Assembly (NCBI RefSeq): GCF_002335805.1
Contig: NZ_NISU01000001.1
Coordinates: 1,682,079 to 1,746,078, forward strand
From: Bacillus sp. FJAT-45350
Lineage (GTDB): Bacteria; Bacillota; Bacilli; Bacillales; NISU01
Reading direction: 5' to 3'
Length of the DNA: 64,000 nt
This document shows positions 51,911 to 60,748 of this stretch, piece after piece; the stretch's first letter is position 1, and each line of letters opens with the position of its first letter. A program made the translations under genes and the position numbers. The notes under the pieces were generated by a model, which had not been told where the DNA came from, ran no database searches, and worked only from the letters and a program-made list of their open reading frames with translations.

Positions 51911-53182
51911 CTATTTTAACAATCCTAAACTAATAGCCGGTACGAATGAAATAATTAATACATTCACTATCAGAATTAATAAGAATGGAATAATCGCCTT
52001 TACTAGAGCTTCGTAGGTAGTGTTACCTACCCTAGCACCAATGAACAATGATACCCCCACTGGTGGAGTAATTAATCCAATCGATAAGTTAACAATCATA
52101 ATAATACCGAAGTGAATTGGGTCTAATCCAATTGCTGTTGCTACAGGAAGTAGGATTGGTGTTAATATGATAATCGACGCAATCGTTTCCATAAATGTAC
52201 CAACGGCTAGTAATACTAAGTTGATAATTAATAGGATAATAACTGGTGACGTATCCATTGCAGAGATAAAGTTCGCAACTGATTGTGGTACTTGCTCTCG
52301 CGTTAAGACCATTCCAAATAATCCTGCTGTTGAAATAATAAATAAGATTACAGACGTAGTGACAACTGAGGAAACTAAGATTTCCCTCATTTGTGCCCAT
52401 TTAATTTGCTTATAAACAAATGCCCCTACAATAAAACCATAAACTACTGCTACTACAGATGCTTCTGTAGGAGTAAAGATTCCTCCGTAAATACCACCTA
52501 AAATAATAACAGGCATTATGAGTGCCAAAAATGCTCTCTTGAAAGAAACCCAAACCTTCTTTAGATTTGTTTTCTCAAGGTCACTACCATACCCTTTAAT
52601 CGTAGTAATCACAAATGCTAATAGCATAAGCGATACACCAATCATAATACCTGGTAAGATACCAGCAATAAATAATCCACTAACCGATACACCTGCAGAT
52701 ACTCCATATAAAACTAATGGAACACTCGGAGGGATGATAATTCCAGTTGTACCAGCTGCTGAATGAATCGCAGTCGCAAAGTTTCGATCATAGCCTGCTT
52801 TCACCATAGCTGGGATTAATAGACTTCCGATTGCTGCTGTTGTTGCTGCCGCAGAACCAGATAACGCCGCAAAGAACATACATGCAATGATTGCAACGTG
52901 TGCCAAACCACCTTTGACTTGACCTACGATACTTTTCGCAAAGTCTACTAACCTTTCTGAAATTCCACCATGCTCCATTAATTTACCTGCTAAAATAAAG
53001 AATGGTGCTGCCATTAGAGGAAACGAATCCAATGACGCAAATAAGCGTTGAGGTAATGTGATTAAAGGCATATCCGTCATAATAAGTAAAAATAGTACAG
53101 ATGCTAAACCGAGAGCAATGGCAATCGGTACACTAATTACAAATAACACTAGTAAAATTACAAATAATAATAAAGAGCCCAT
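51911..53182 (-). CDS. dctM: TRAP transporter large permease DctM (set 2)
   Basis: 423 residues, nearly identical to the DctM at 47145-48416 with the same motifs (GSAAATTAAIGSLLIPAM, GIIIPPSVPLVLYG, LITPPVGVSLFIG). Last gene of a compact dctP-dctQ-dctM operon with its own terminator. As the membrane subunits of sets 1 and 2 are almost interchangeable in sequence, the different binding proteins may share them (inference). Sixteen bp from dctQ2; AAAGGA ribosome binding site. Confidence 0.93.
   Translation of the reverse strand: MGSLLLFVILLVLFVISVPIAIALGLASVLFLLIMTDMPLITLPQRLFASLDSFPLMAAPFFILAGKLMEHGGISERLVDFAKSIVGQVKGGLAHVAIIACMFFAALSGSAAATTAAIGSLLIPAMVKAGYDRNFATAIHSAAGTTGIIIPPSVPLVLYGVSAGVSVSGLFIAGILPGIMIGVSLMLLAFVITTIKGYGSDLEKTNLKKVWVSFKRAFLALIMPVIILGGIYGGIFTPTEASVVAVVYGFIVGAFVYKQIKWAQMREILVSSVVTTSVILFIISTAGLFGMVLTREQVPQSVANFISAMDTSPVIILLIINLVLLAVGTFMETIASIIILTPILLPVATAIGLDPIHFGIIMIVNLSIGLITPPVGVSLFIGARVGNTTYEALVKAIIPFLLILIVNVLIISFVPAISLGLLK
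52695..52999. repeat. 305-bp exact repeat within dctM2 (partner at 47929-48233)
   Basis: Identical to 47929-48233 by direct reading; it covers the part of the gene coding for about residues 62-162. See the partner entry. Confidence 0.92.
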
Positions 53183-53198
53183 ACGTTATTGTCCTTTC

Positions 53199-53687
53199 TT
53201 ACGCATCTTCACTGCTAAGTTCGTTGCCTTTAAGAGACTTCATCGTTACATCTAATAGATTAATAAACATTAATACTCCACTAATCGGAATAACAAGATA
53301 AGCGTAACCCATAGGAAGGTTTAATGCCGCCGACGTTTGTCCCATTTGTCTCTCAACAATTGCCATTCCATGCACGAGCATAAAATAGAAAAATGTAGAT
53401 CCGCTTATAAAAGCTAATATTGTAAAGATTTTTTGCAACAGTAATGGTAGCTTTGATTTAAAATACTCAATGCCGATATGTGCACCATGCTGAAAAGCAA
53501 AAGATGCTCCTAAAAAAGTAACCCAAATCATTAAATAACGAGAAACTTCCTCTGTCCAAGCATAAGAACTTCCCAAAAGCTCTCGAGAAACGATTTGAAG
53601 AAAAATGAGGATAACCATAGTAGCTAACATAACTGCAGTTAGATTTTCAATACTGCGATTCAAAACACGTAATCCTTTAGTCCACAT
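53199..53687 (-). CDS. dctQ: TRAP transporter small permease DctQ (set 2)
   Basis: 162 residues, four membrane helices, nearly identical to DctQ at 48433-48921 (MWTKGLRVLNRS against MWSKGLRVLNRS; the tail ends SSEDA against INEDT). The AGGAGGA site lies before the ATG. It is separated from dctP2 by 67 bp containing a strong hairpin. Confidence 0.93.
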   Translation of the reverse strand: MWTKGLRVLNRSIENLTAVMLATMVILIFLQIVSRELLGSSYAWTEEVSRYLMIWVTFLGASFAFQHGAHIGIEYFKSKLPLLLQKIFTILAFISGSTFFYFMLVHGMAIVERQMGQTSAALNLPMGYAYLVIPISGVLMFINLLDVTMKSLKGNELSSEDA

Positions 53688-53713
53688 TTTCTTCCTCCTG
53701 GTAGATAGTGAAA

Positions 53714-53744
53714 GTAAAGTGAGAAAACTAGTTTCTCACTTTAC
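53714..53744 (-). promoter_or_regulatory. intercistronic hairpin between dctP2 and dctQ2
   Basis: A 13-bp perfect stem, GTAAAGTGAGAAA with TTTCTCACTTTAC, loop of 5, starting 10 bp past the dctP2 stop. Without a T-run it would protect the dctP message or partly attenuate dctQM, as in many binding-protein operons. Confidence 0.6.
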
Positions 53745-53754
53745 CCCGTTAAAG

Positions 53755-54795
53755 TTATTCTACTGCATTAATTCTTTCAACTAAATCACCGAATTGTCCT
53801 GAGAATTTCTCGTATACTGGTTCAACAGCTGTACGGAAGCTATCTAAGTCAATATCGCCAGTTTCAATAATTTGCATGCCATGTCCAGCTAAAAGTTCTA
53901 ATTGCTCTGCTTCTAAGTCAGCTGTCATTGAACGTTGAACATCAGCAAACTCAGCACCTAAACGAACGAATACTTCTTGTACATCAGATGGTAAAGAATT
54001 GAACTTATCTTCGTTCATCATTAGAATAGCTGCTGCATATTGAAGTCCTACTAAGCTTAAGTGATCTTGTACTTCATACATGTTTGTTGATTCGATTACT
54101 CCAATTGCATTATCATGTCCATCTACAACACCTTGTTGGAATGAAGTATAAACCTCTGGCCAAGCAATTGGTGTTGGGTCAGCGCCTAATGTACGATATG
54201 TTTCAAGAATCATGTCATTTTCTAAAGAACGCATTTTTAAGCCTTTCATATCTTCAACAGAACGAATTTCTTGCTTATTATTTGAAAGATGTCTCATACC
54301 ATTTTCCCAGAAGCTAAACGCTTTGAATCCTTGGCTATTAACTGAAGCCAAAATATCTTGTCCAACTTCTCCGTCAAGCGTATTGTAGATATGGTCTCTA
54401 TCTCTAAATAGCATTGGCATGTCTAATACTGCTAAATCATTAACAAAGTTAGAAGCAGGAGCAGTTGTAAATACCCCCATATCTAATGAGCCTAACTGTA
54501 CTTGCTCAACCATGTCTCTTTCTCCACCTAATTGTCCACCACCGAAGATTTCAAATTGAACTTGTCCATCAGTTTCTTCAGTAATTGCTTCTGTTAATGC
54601 TTCCATCCCTAACGTGAATGAATGTGTAGGGGGTGCAATATGTCCTACCTTTATAGTAATTACTTCACCATTGTTTTCTACTTCAGTTGGCTCAGAAGAA
54701 GTTGATGTATCACTTCCACCACCACATGCAGTCAATGCCATAGCACCAATTACAGCAGTACCTATTACTTTAATAAAATGTTTGTTCAATTTCAT
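53755..54795 (-). CDS. dctP: TRAP transporter solute-binding lipoprotein (set 2)
   Basis: 346 residues. Lipobox LTAC, an S/T/E-rich linker, DctP fold with HIAPPTHSFTLGMEALTEAI, GGGQLGGERDMVEQVQLGSLDMG, MKGLKMRSLENDMILETYR and the carboxylate-binding region DPTPIAWPEVYTSFQQGVVDG. Homologous to dctP1 but clearly diverged, mainly at surface and tail positions. The ribosome binding site GGAGGTC touches the ATG (only 2 bases from GGAGG), unusually close. The upstream gap 54796-55453 has a promoter candidate, an inverted repeat and a cre-like site. Confidence 0.9.
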   Translation of the reverse strand: MKLNKHFIKVIGTAVIGAMALTACGGGSDTSTSSEPTEVENNGEVITIKVGHIAPPTHSFTLGMEALTEAITEETDGQVQFEIFGGGQLGGERDMVEQVQLGSLDMGVFTTAPASNFVNDLAVLDMPMLFRDRDHIYNTLDGEVGQDILASVNSQGFKAFSFWENGMRHLSNNKQEIRSVEDMKGLKMRSLENDMILETYRTLGADPTPIAWPEVYTSFQQGVVDGHDNAIGVIESTNMYEVQDHLSLVGLQYAAAILMMNEDKFNSLPSDVQEVFVRLGAEFADVQRSMTADLEAEQLELLAGHGMQIIETGDIDLDSFRTAVEPVYEKFSGQFGDLVERINAVE

Positions 54796-54834
54796 GACCT
54801 CCGCTTTCTTTATCTGTTTTTTTTGAATATTCGC

Positions 54835-54907
54835 GTTAAAAATTTAACGCTTTATATTTAAGTGACAGACAATACGATATAAGAATATGGTTTACCGCTT
54901 GTCTACA
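54835..54907 (-). promoter_or_regulatory. candidate promoter and inverted repeat upstream of dctP2
   Basis: On the minus strand TAGACA (54907-54902), 17-base spacer, TTATAT (54884-54879). Downstream is the inverted repeat GCGTTAAA-AA-TTTAACGC (54835-54852), a possible operator or 5'-leader hairpin 40 bp before the start. Confidence 0.45.
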
Positions 54908-55066
54908 CTAAAATATCAAAATAATAAAAATATATCCACTAACATTACTAGAGTACTTTTTAAATAGTTTACTACCTTTCATAACTATTATTATCAAATA
55001 CCTCTGTATAAGAGTTAGCTATTTGTTATGAAATTGTTCTGCAAGTTCGACTTATTTGAAAACCAA

Positions 55067-55080
55067 TGCAAACGCTTACA
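55067..55080. promoter_or_regulatory. cre-like site upstream of TRAP set 2
   Basis: TGTAAGCGTTTGCA on the minus strand fits the cre consensus except for one G. It is 270 bp upstream of dctP2, far from the promoter candidate, so function is doubtful. The remaining part of 54796-55453 is AT-rich without genes. Confidence 0.35.
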
Positions 55081-55338
55081 GACAACACGAAAAAAATAAT
55101 GAAGCGTTTAGAACAAGGTTAGTAACTTAGTCGTAGTGCAAATTCATAACGTTTTAATAACGTAATTATATCAGTGGGATATACAAGATAGCAAGAGTTT
55201 TTTATATATAAAAATAAATATTTTCATTTTTTAAAATAGTATTACTCTCTTAATCTTATGTACTACGGTTTCCTCCTATATATGTTAATGAAAATTATCT
55301 CCATTTTTTTACTATGTCGTAATAACAATATTAAAAAT

Positions 55339-55372
55339 AAGGACCAAACCTCATGACGACAGTTCGGTCCTT
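55339..55372 (-). terminator. terminator of the GlcD-type oxidase gene
   Basis: AAGGACCAAAC pairs with GTTCGGTCCTT (one mismatch); on the minus strand ATTTTTAA follows. It lies 82 bp past the stop. Confidence 0.7.
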
Positions 55373-55453
55373 TTTAAATATCATGATTGATGTTTACATT
55401 GCAGTTTATTGTTTTCTAATTAAAAATTATGGCCCTTAATTTTCTTCACAGGA

Positions 55454-56818
55454 TTAATCAATAAAAATCTTACCTGGATTAAGGATTCCATTTGGGTCTA
55501 ATGATTTCTTAATCGTTTTCATCACGTCATAAGCAAGACCATGTTCTTGACGCTGGTATTTCGCTTTCCCGACTCCAACTCCGTGCTCTCCAGTACATGT
55601 ACCCCCACGCTCTAGTGCATAGTTGACGATATGAGCATTAATTGCCTTTGCTTCTTCAAGTTCTTTTTCATTCGTAATATCGACCATTAAAAGAACATGG
55701 AAATTACCATCCCCTACGTGTCCTTGAATAGCCCCATCTAAAGATGATTCATCTACGACTTTTCTTGCATCAAGAATTGCCCCTGTAAGCTCCGAAACAG
55801 GAAGACATACATCTGTCCCCATTAATTTTCTACCAGGAAAACCATGAATAAATGCATAGGCTAGGTTATGGCGAACTTCCCATAATTTATTTCTTGCCTT
55901 AGTATCTGTTTCAAATTGAATATCTTCACAACCTAAGTCAGCAACAATTTCTTTTGTAAATTCAACATCCTGAGCTAATCCTGCTTCGTTTCCATGAAAC
56001 TCTAAAAACAATGTAGGCAGTTCATCATAATCAACTTCACTATACTCGTTAACTTGTCGAATCGAACGAGCGTCCACTAATTCTATTCGAGCAATAGGAA
56101 TTCCCGCTGATAGAATTGCTGTCACTGAATCAACAGCAGCTTCTACGGATGGAAAAGAAGCTCTTCCTGCCATCACACACTCAGGTATTCCATATACTTT
56201 TAACGTTAACTCTGTAATAACCCCAAGTGTACCTTCAGATCCTACCATTAAACCATTTAAACTATAACCAGAAGAAGATTTAGCTGCTAGTCCTCCTGTA
56301 TGAATAACATCACCATTAGCTAAAACTACTTCAAGATCCCTGACTTGATCTCTCATAATACCGTATTTTACAGAAGTCGTACCACTAGCATTCGTAGAAG
56401 CCATTCCACCTAAAGTGGCATCTGCTCCCGGATCCACGGAAAAGAATAATCCATATTTTTTTAGCTCTTTATTTAACTGGTCTCTAGTTACTCCTGGTTG
56501 GATTTTCACGAGAAAATCCCCATCCATTACCTCTAGAATTTGATTCATCTGCGACATATCAAGTGAAATTCCTCCATGATAAGGAATTACATGTCCCTCT
56601 AAACTCGTACCAAGTCCAAAAGGTACAACTGGAATTTTATGTTCATTTGCAAAAGCAACGACTTTACTAACATCTTCTTTCGTCTTTGCAAAAACAACAA
56701 CATCAGGTAGGCTCGTAGGATTATATCCCTCATCCCTACTATGTTGCTCTAACATAGTTTCATTTGTTGACACTTGTTCTTCTGGAATAATTTTCTTTAG
56801 TTGTGTAATATAATCCAT
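55454..56818 (-). CDS. glcD: FAD-linked 2-hydroxyacid oxidase (GlcD / D-lactate dehydrogenase family)
   Basis: A 454-residue VAO-family flavoprotein. FAD-binding domain: VPFGLGTSLEGH, DPGADATLGGMASTNASGT, GSEGTLGVITELTLKVYG. Cap/C-terminal domain: HVGDGNFHVLL and the end CTGEHGVGVGK, typical of glycolate oxidase GlcD and D-lactate dehydrogenase. It oxidises a D-2-hydroxy acid, passing electrons to the membrane chain. No glcE/glcF genes adjoin. It lies upstream of TRAP set 2 on the same strand, but a terminator separates them; a hydroxy acid imported by the TRAP systems is a plausible substrate (inference). The start is taken as ATG 56818; the ribosome binding site is weak. Confidence 0.85.
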   Translation of the reverse strand: MDYITQLKKIIPEEQVSTNETMLEQHSRDEGYNPTSLPDVVVFAKTKEDVSKVVAFANEHKIPVVPFGLGTSLEGHVIPYHGGISLDMSQMNQILEVMDGDFLVKIQPGVTRDQLNKELKKYGLFFSVDPGADATLGGMASTNASGTTSVKYGIMRDQVRDLEVVLANGDVIHTGGLAAKSSSGYSLNGLMVGSEGTLGVITELTLKVYGIPECVMAGRASFPSVEAAVDSVTAILSAGIPIARIELVDARSIRQVNEYSEVDYDELPTLFLEFHGNEAGLAQDVEFTKEIVADLGCEDIQFETDTKARNKLWEVRHNLAYAFIHGFPGRKLMGTDVCLPVSELTGAILDARKVVDESSLDGAIQGHVGDGNFHVLLMVDITNEKELEEAKAINAHIVNYALERGGTCTGEHGVGVGKAKYQRQEHGLAYDVMKTIKKSLDPNGILNPGKIFID

Positions 56819-56963
56819 AATCAATTTTCACGCCCTTATCGATATATTAAAATGATAAAAATATCATTAATTACTTACTCGAATACTAGTTTACTATTTT
56901 TTCATTTTTCTTGCATTATTTTTATAATTTTGCCGAATTGCATTATTGTATGTTATCCAAATT

Positions 56964-57007
56964 AAGAAGGACATCCTCCTATTTTACAATAGTCAGACGT
57001 CCTTCTT
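56964..57007 (-). terminator. terminator of the GalT-like gene
   Basis: AAGAAGGAC (56964-56972) pairs with GTCCTTCTT (56999-57007), 7 bp past the stop. Confidence 0.55.
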
Positions 57008-57013
57008 TCTATT

Positions 57014-58036
57014 TTAAAGTTGGTTAAACTGGTTTCTTGCTATTTTTGTAATGTCTTCGGGGGATTTATACGATAATGATTCCTGCTGTAATGCCTGAAA
57101 GAAATTAATATCACTTGTTCCAATTTGTCCTAATGTTAACCTCGGAATTAACCTAGCATGTATAGGTTGTCCCGCAGAATCACGCGTAAAGTTCAGCATC
57201 ATGTTAAAACTAGCTAGTCCTTGTTCACTTAACGTAGCAAAAATACCTTTTAAACTTAGTGCAAAGTCACGCCAAACTTCTTCAGTACATTCATTAATAC
57301 TTGTTACCTTTGGAAGGACTGCCATGAAATCATTATGACTTTTCGGAGCAAATGCATGGATCCAGCCAACATGTCCTTTTTCTCCAATCCATCTTTCTCC
57401 TACTTCCTTTTCACTCTTATATAACGTTTCGAAATAATCTTCACCATTGTCATTTTTGAAAATTGTCGACAGTTCATTTGTGCGATTTTGATACGTAGTA
57501 GCAGTTTCTGAAACGATAATATGCATATGCGGATGAAGAATACTACCTCCCGAATGTGGCAAGTAATTCCAATTAATAGATGCAAACCTTGCCTTAGAAT
57601 CATTTTCCATCACACGTTTAATATACATTTGCGCAGCAATCAGTGCATCTTTTATCATTGTTTCCGTAAATTCTTCTAACCGAACATAATGTTGACCAGA
57701 AAAAATAACGACACCATTGTGCTTACTGTAAGGAAAGAGATTTGGAAATAGTGTTGCTTCACCTTTCGTAATACGTCCGTCTTTTGTAATATCGTTAGGA
57801 AAGACAGGAGTCATTTTTAATAAATTTTCTTCACAAAAAGGGCATTTATCCCCACGTGTTTGTTCCGAAACTTCTGTATAATCAGGCGGTGTAAATGACA
57901 TACCAGGATCAAAAACGATTCTTGACGACTCTTTTGTTAAAGGGTCAAAACGAATTTCCGTTTTTCTTTCTATTGCTTGTCCTTGTCCATCAAAAAAATG
58001 AAACCACTCTTCTTTTTTATGTAAATTAACCTTCAT
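57014..58036 (-). CDS. GalT/HIT-superfamily nucleotidyltransferase-like protein
   Basis: 340 residues. The N-terminal zinc knuckle CPFC (C65, C68) and the active-site motif HPHMH (168-172) place it with galactose-1-phosphate uridylyltransferases and related HIT enzymes. The true GalT motif is HPHGQ, so here a third histidine replaces glutamine, closer to the HxHxH of HIT hydrolases and ADP/ATP phosphorylases. FPNLFPYSKHNGVVIFS and GWIHAFAPKSHNDF are further GalT-like segments. No gal genes are nearby, so Leloir-pathway function is unlikely. ATG 58036 has GGAGGAGAGG upstream. Confidence 0.75.
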   Translation of the reverse strand: MKVNLHKKEEWFHFFDGQGQAIERKTEIRFDPLTKESSRIVFDPGMSFTPPDYTEVSEQTRGDKCPFCEENLLKMTPVFPNDITKDGRITKGEATLFPNLFPYSKHNGVVIFSGQHYVRLEEFTETMIKDALIAAQMYIKRVMENDSKARFASINWNYLPHSGGSILHPHMHIIVSETATTYQNRTNELSTIFKNDNGEDYFETLYKSEKEVGERWIGEKGHVGWIHAFAPKSHNDFMAVLPKVTSINECTEEVWRDFALSLKGIFATLSEQGLASFNMMLNFTRDSAGQPIHARLIPRLTLGQIGTSDINFFQALQQESLSYKSPEDITKIARNQFNQL

Positions 58037-58285
58037 TATTATACCCTCTCCTCCCAAAAATTGTTCTCCTAAAATATAACACCTCCGGGCTCAAATGTCA
58101 GTAAATTCAGAGTATTAAACAAAAAAGCATCCAAAACAACCGTTTTTATAGAAACGAATTAGAAGAATATTATTTTATTTTAAAAATACCAGAAGAAAAA
58201 AGTAGGTTTTTTCGCCATTTTTCGATATTATTAAATAGATAGCTAGATTAGTCATATATTTTTAACAAGTTAAAGGGGTGAAAGG

Positions 58286-58870
58286 ATGCTTTTATTTCTT
58301 AGTTTCTGTATCCTTGCATATATAGTAGGTTCGATACCAACAGGAAAAATAATTGCAAAAATGAAAGGTGTCGACATTCAAGCAGTAGGTACGAAGAATA
58401 TTGGTGCTAGTAATATGTACCTTAGTGTAGGTAAAAAATTAGGTTTTGTTGTTCTTTTAGGTGACCTTGGAAAGGCATTTTTTACACTATATGTTGCTCT
58501 AGAATTGTTAAGTTATAATCAAACGATGGTCGTTGCTCTTTGTCTATTAATCGGTAATGTGAAATCTATCTTCTTAAACTTCACTGGTGGTAAAGGGATT
58601 GCAACAAGCCTTGGCATATTTATGGCAACACAACCATGGGCTTTATTAATTTTAGCTATTCTCTGGTTTATTGGTCTTTTCTTTAAGAAATCTGTTCTAT
58701 TAACTACCATTAGTGCTATGATTCTTATTCCTTACCAATTCTCTACACACGGTGAAGTAGCGATGGTCGCCTCGTTCTTAATCATTCTTCTTTTACTAGT
58801 AAGGCATAGAGAAAATATTGCAAGTGCAACTGTTGACCAATTAATAGAAGAAAAGAGTAAAACAACTTAA
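58286..58870 (+). CDS. plsY: PlsY-family glycerol-3-phosphate acyltransferase (variant motif)
   Basis: 194 residues with five hydrophobic helices. PlsY transfers acyl from acyl-phosphate to glycerol 3-phosphate in the membrane. Visible family motifs: GSIPTGKIIAK, NIGASNMY and TGGKGIATSLG. Motif 1 normally reads RxxGSGNxGATN; here it reads QAVGTKNIGASN, so the conserved arginine is Gln and the SGN is TKN. It may be a divergent second PlsY with altered activity. GGGGTG lies 5 bases before the ATG. Single gene with a terminator. Confidence 0.8.
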   Translation: MLLFLSFCILAYIVGSIPTGKIIAKMKGVDIQAVGTKNIGASNMYLSVGKKLGFVVLLGDLGKAFFTLYVALELLSYNQTMVVALCLLIGNVKSIFLNFTGGKGIATSLGIFMATQPWALLILAILWFIGLFFKKSVLLTTISAMILIPYQFSTHGEVAMVASFLIILLLLVRHRENIASATVDQLIEEKSKTT

Positions 58871-58898
58871 TGTTACAATTAACTCATAGCTAAGTACA

Positions 58899-58927
58899 AC
58901 AAGCGCGATGACATTCATCGTGCTTGT
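58899..58927 (+). terminator. plsY terminator
   Basis: A 13-pair stem (58899-58911 with 58915-58927, one G-U) closed by a 3-base loop, followed by TTTTG. Confidence 0.75.
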
Positions 58928-59072
58928 TTTTGTATAGATGTAAACGTCGTCATACTAACACACCAAGGAAACTAATACCTTTTCGTTGTATTAAAGCATA
59001 TAAATTATTATTTTACATACCATTCCCCTCCAACACTACTAAATTAAATTTCAATAATTTTCATATTTTGGG

Positions 59073-59145
59073 TTGCACTATAAAAAATAACCAGTATAAT
59101 AGGTAACTATAAAATACGATAATTCCTATACACTTTGTAGGGATT
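59073..59145 (+). promoter_or_regulatory. promoter and dyad upstream of TRAP set 3
   Basis: TTGCAC (59073-59078), 16-base spacer, TATAAT (59095-59100). About 20 bases downstream, AATTCCTATA and TGTAGGGATT (59121-59145) form a dyad with two G-U pairs, a possible operator or leader hairpin just before the dctP3 ribosome binding site. A weak cre-like sequence (58938-58952, two mismatches) lies further up. Confidence 0.55.
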
Positions 59146-59162
59146 ACGAAAGGTGGAGAAAA

Positions 59163-60227
59163 ATGAAATTACGTATCATTTATTTGTCTATTTTATTGCT
59201 ATTTGTTGGGATGTTAGCAGCATGTGGAGGTAATGAAACATCAGCACCTGAAGACAGCTCATCAGTTAATAGTAATGATATTGACGAAGAAGTAGTTACA
59301 GTACCTTCATATGAATTAACATTAGCAACTGTTGTATCACCACCACATCCGTGGATTGATATGGCGGAATCTTTTGCTGAGGAAGTTGCAGAGAAAACAA
59401 ATGGTGATGTGAAAGTAACAATTCATCATACTGGTACATTAGGTAATGATGAAAGTGCGATTGACGAAATGCGATTAGGTACAGTTGACTTTGTTATTGG
59501 TGGTGTGCAAAACGCTGCTCCATTCTTACCAGAGTATCAATTATTTAGCTTAAGCTATTTATTCGAAAATATGGACCACTTTGAGGCTGCTATTGCTCAT
59601 GATAGTGAATTAACACAAAGATACCAAGAGTTACATGAAGAAAAAGGTCTAGATTTCCGCTTACTTTCCTTTGCTGGCGGTGGAACTAGAAATGTTGCTA
59701 ATAGTGTTAGACCAATCAATACACCTTCTGATTTAGAAGGACTTCAAATGAGATTGCCAGGTTCACCGTTAGAAAGTAAGATTTGGTCTGAGCTTGGTGC
59801 TGTACCAACATCTTTACCGTGGAATGAAATTTATTCAGCTTTACAAACTGGAGTAGTTTCTACTTTCGAAAGTACGCTTAGTGGTTATAAAGGAAGTAAC
59901 TTATATGAAGTTACCGATTACTTAAGCAGAACTGAACATCAATTTATGGTGTCTCATTTCTCTATGAGTCTAGTCACTATTGATAAACTACCTGAAGACT
60001 ATCTTGATATAGTTAATGAAGCTGCTGTTAATGCAGGCTACTTAGGAACTGAAAAAGGAAACGAATATGATGAAGAAGTACTTGCAGAATTAGAGGACTT
60101 AAATGTAGAAGTGAATGAAGTAGATAAAGAGAAGTTTATTGAAATTTTAAAACCTCTTCATCAAGAATTAGCGGAAGATATTAAAGCTGAAGAAGTTTTA
60201 GAAATTATTCAACAAATGAATCCATAA
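59163..60227 (+). CDS. dctP: TRAP transporter solute-binding lipoprotein (set 3)
   Basis: 354 residues. Lipobox LAAC with an S/D/E-rich linker, then the DctP fold: LATVVSPPHPWIDMAESFAEEV, IHHTGTLGNDESAIDEMRLGTVDF, LEGLQMRLPGSPLESKIWSELGAVPTSLPWNEIYSALQTGVV. It is distant from the binding proteins of sets 1 and 2 and from the orphan at 35402, so it probably has a different ligand. GGTGGAG precedes the ATG. First gene of dctP-dctQ-dctM-acyl-CoA dehydrogenase. Confidence 0.9.
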   Translation: MKLRIIYLSILLLFVGMLAACGGNETSAPEDSSSVNSNDIDEEVVTVPSYELTLATVVSPPHPWIDMAESFAEEVAEKTNGDVKVTIHHTGTLGNDESAIDEMRLGTVDFVIGGVQNAAPFLPEYQLFSLSYLFENMDHFEAAIAHDSELTQRYQELHEEKGLDFRLLSFAGGGTRNVANSVRPINTPSDLEGLQMRLPGSPLESKIWSELGAVPTSLPWNEIYSALQTGVVSTFESTLSGYKGSNLYEVTDYLSRTEHQFMVSHFSMSLVTIDKLPEDYLDIVNEAAVNAGYLGTEKGNEYDEEVLAELEDLNVEVNEVDKEKFIEILKPLHQELAEDIKAEEVLEIIQQMNP

Positions 60228-60256
60228 TTATCCTTCTTTCAGAGGAGAGGGTTTAA

Positions 60257-60748
60257 ATGAATGGTTTAAGAAAAGTTAATAATGTTATCGAAAAAGGACT
60301 GATTTCCATATCAGTCCTCATGTTTATAACGTACATAGTATTAATATTACTTCAAGTAGTTGCGAGAAATTATCTGCACATACCTGTTTTGTGGGCTCAA
60401 GAAGTTGCCCTATTTTGTTTTTTATGGACGATTTTCTTAGGTGCATCAATTGCTCTTAGAAAAAGAAAACATTATCTCGTAGAAGTGTTCCCAGCAAAAA
60501 TGAAAAAAACGAATCAAACTCTATCACTAGTAGCTGATATATTAGTTCTTGGATTTATTTACGTTTTAATTGTTGGTGGATTTGACTTTGCAAAAATGGG
60601 ATTAACAAGGCTCTCTACTGCATTAGAGATTCCCCAAGTTTACTTGTTTGCTAGTATACCTATCGCTGGAGTTGCGATGCTATTCTTTGCAATTGAAGTA
60701 ATAGCTGAAGATATAAAAATACTATTAAACAAGGGGGAAATTGAATAA
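60257..60748 (+). CDS. dctQ: TRAP transporter small permease DctQ (set 3)
   Basis: 163 residues, four membrane helices, with the DctQ core LLQVVARNYLHIPVLWAQEVALFCFLWTIFLGASIAL. AGAGGAGAGG precedes the ATG. It overlaps the next gene by one base (TAATG), meaning coupled translation with DctM. Confidence 0.9.
   Translation: MNGLRKVNNVIEKGLISISVLMFITYIVLILLQVVARNYLHIPVLWAQEVALFCFLWTIFLGASIALRKRKHYLVEVFPAKMKKTNQTLSLVADILVLGFIYVLIVGGFDFAKMGLTRLSTALEIPQVYLFASIPIAGVAMLFFAIEVIAEDIKILLNKGEIE

Noticed and set aside
58938-58952. cre-like sequence upstream of TRAP set 3
   Set aside because: Two mismatches at conserved positions of the consensus and far from the promoter; mentioned only in passing.
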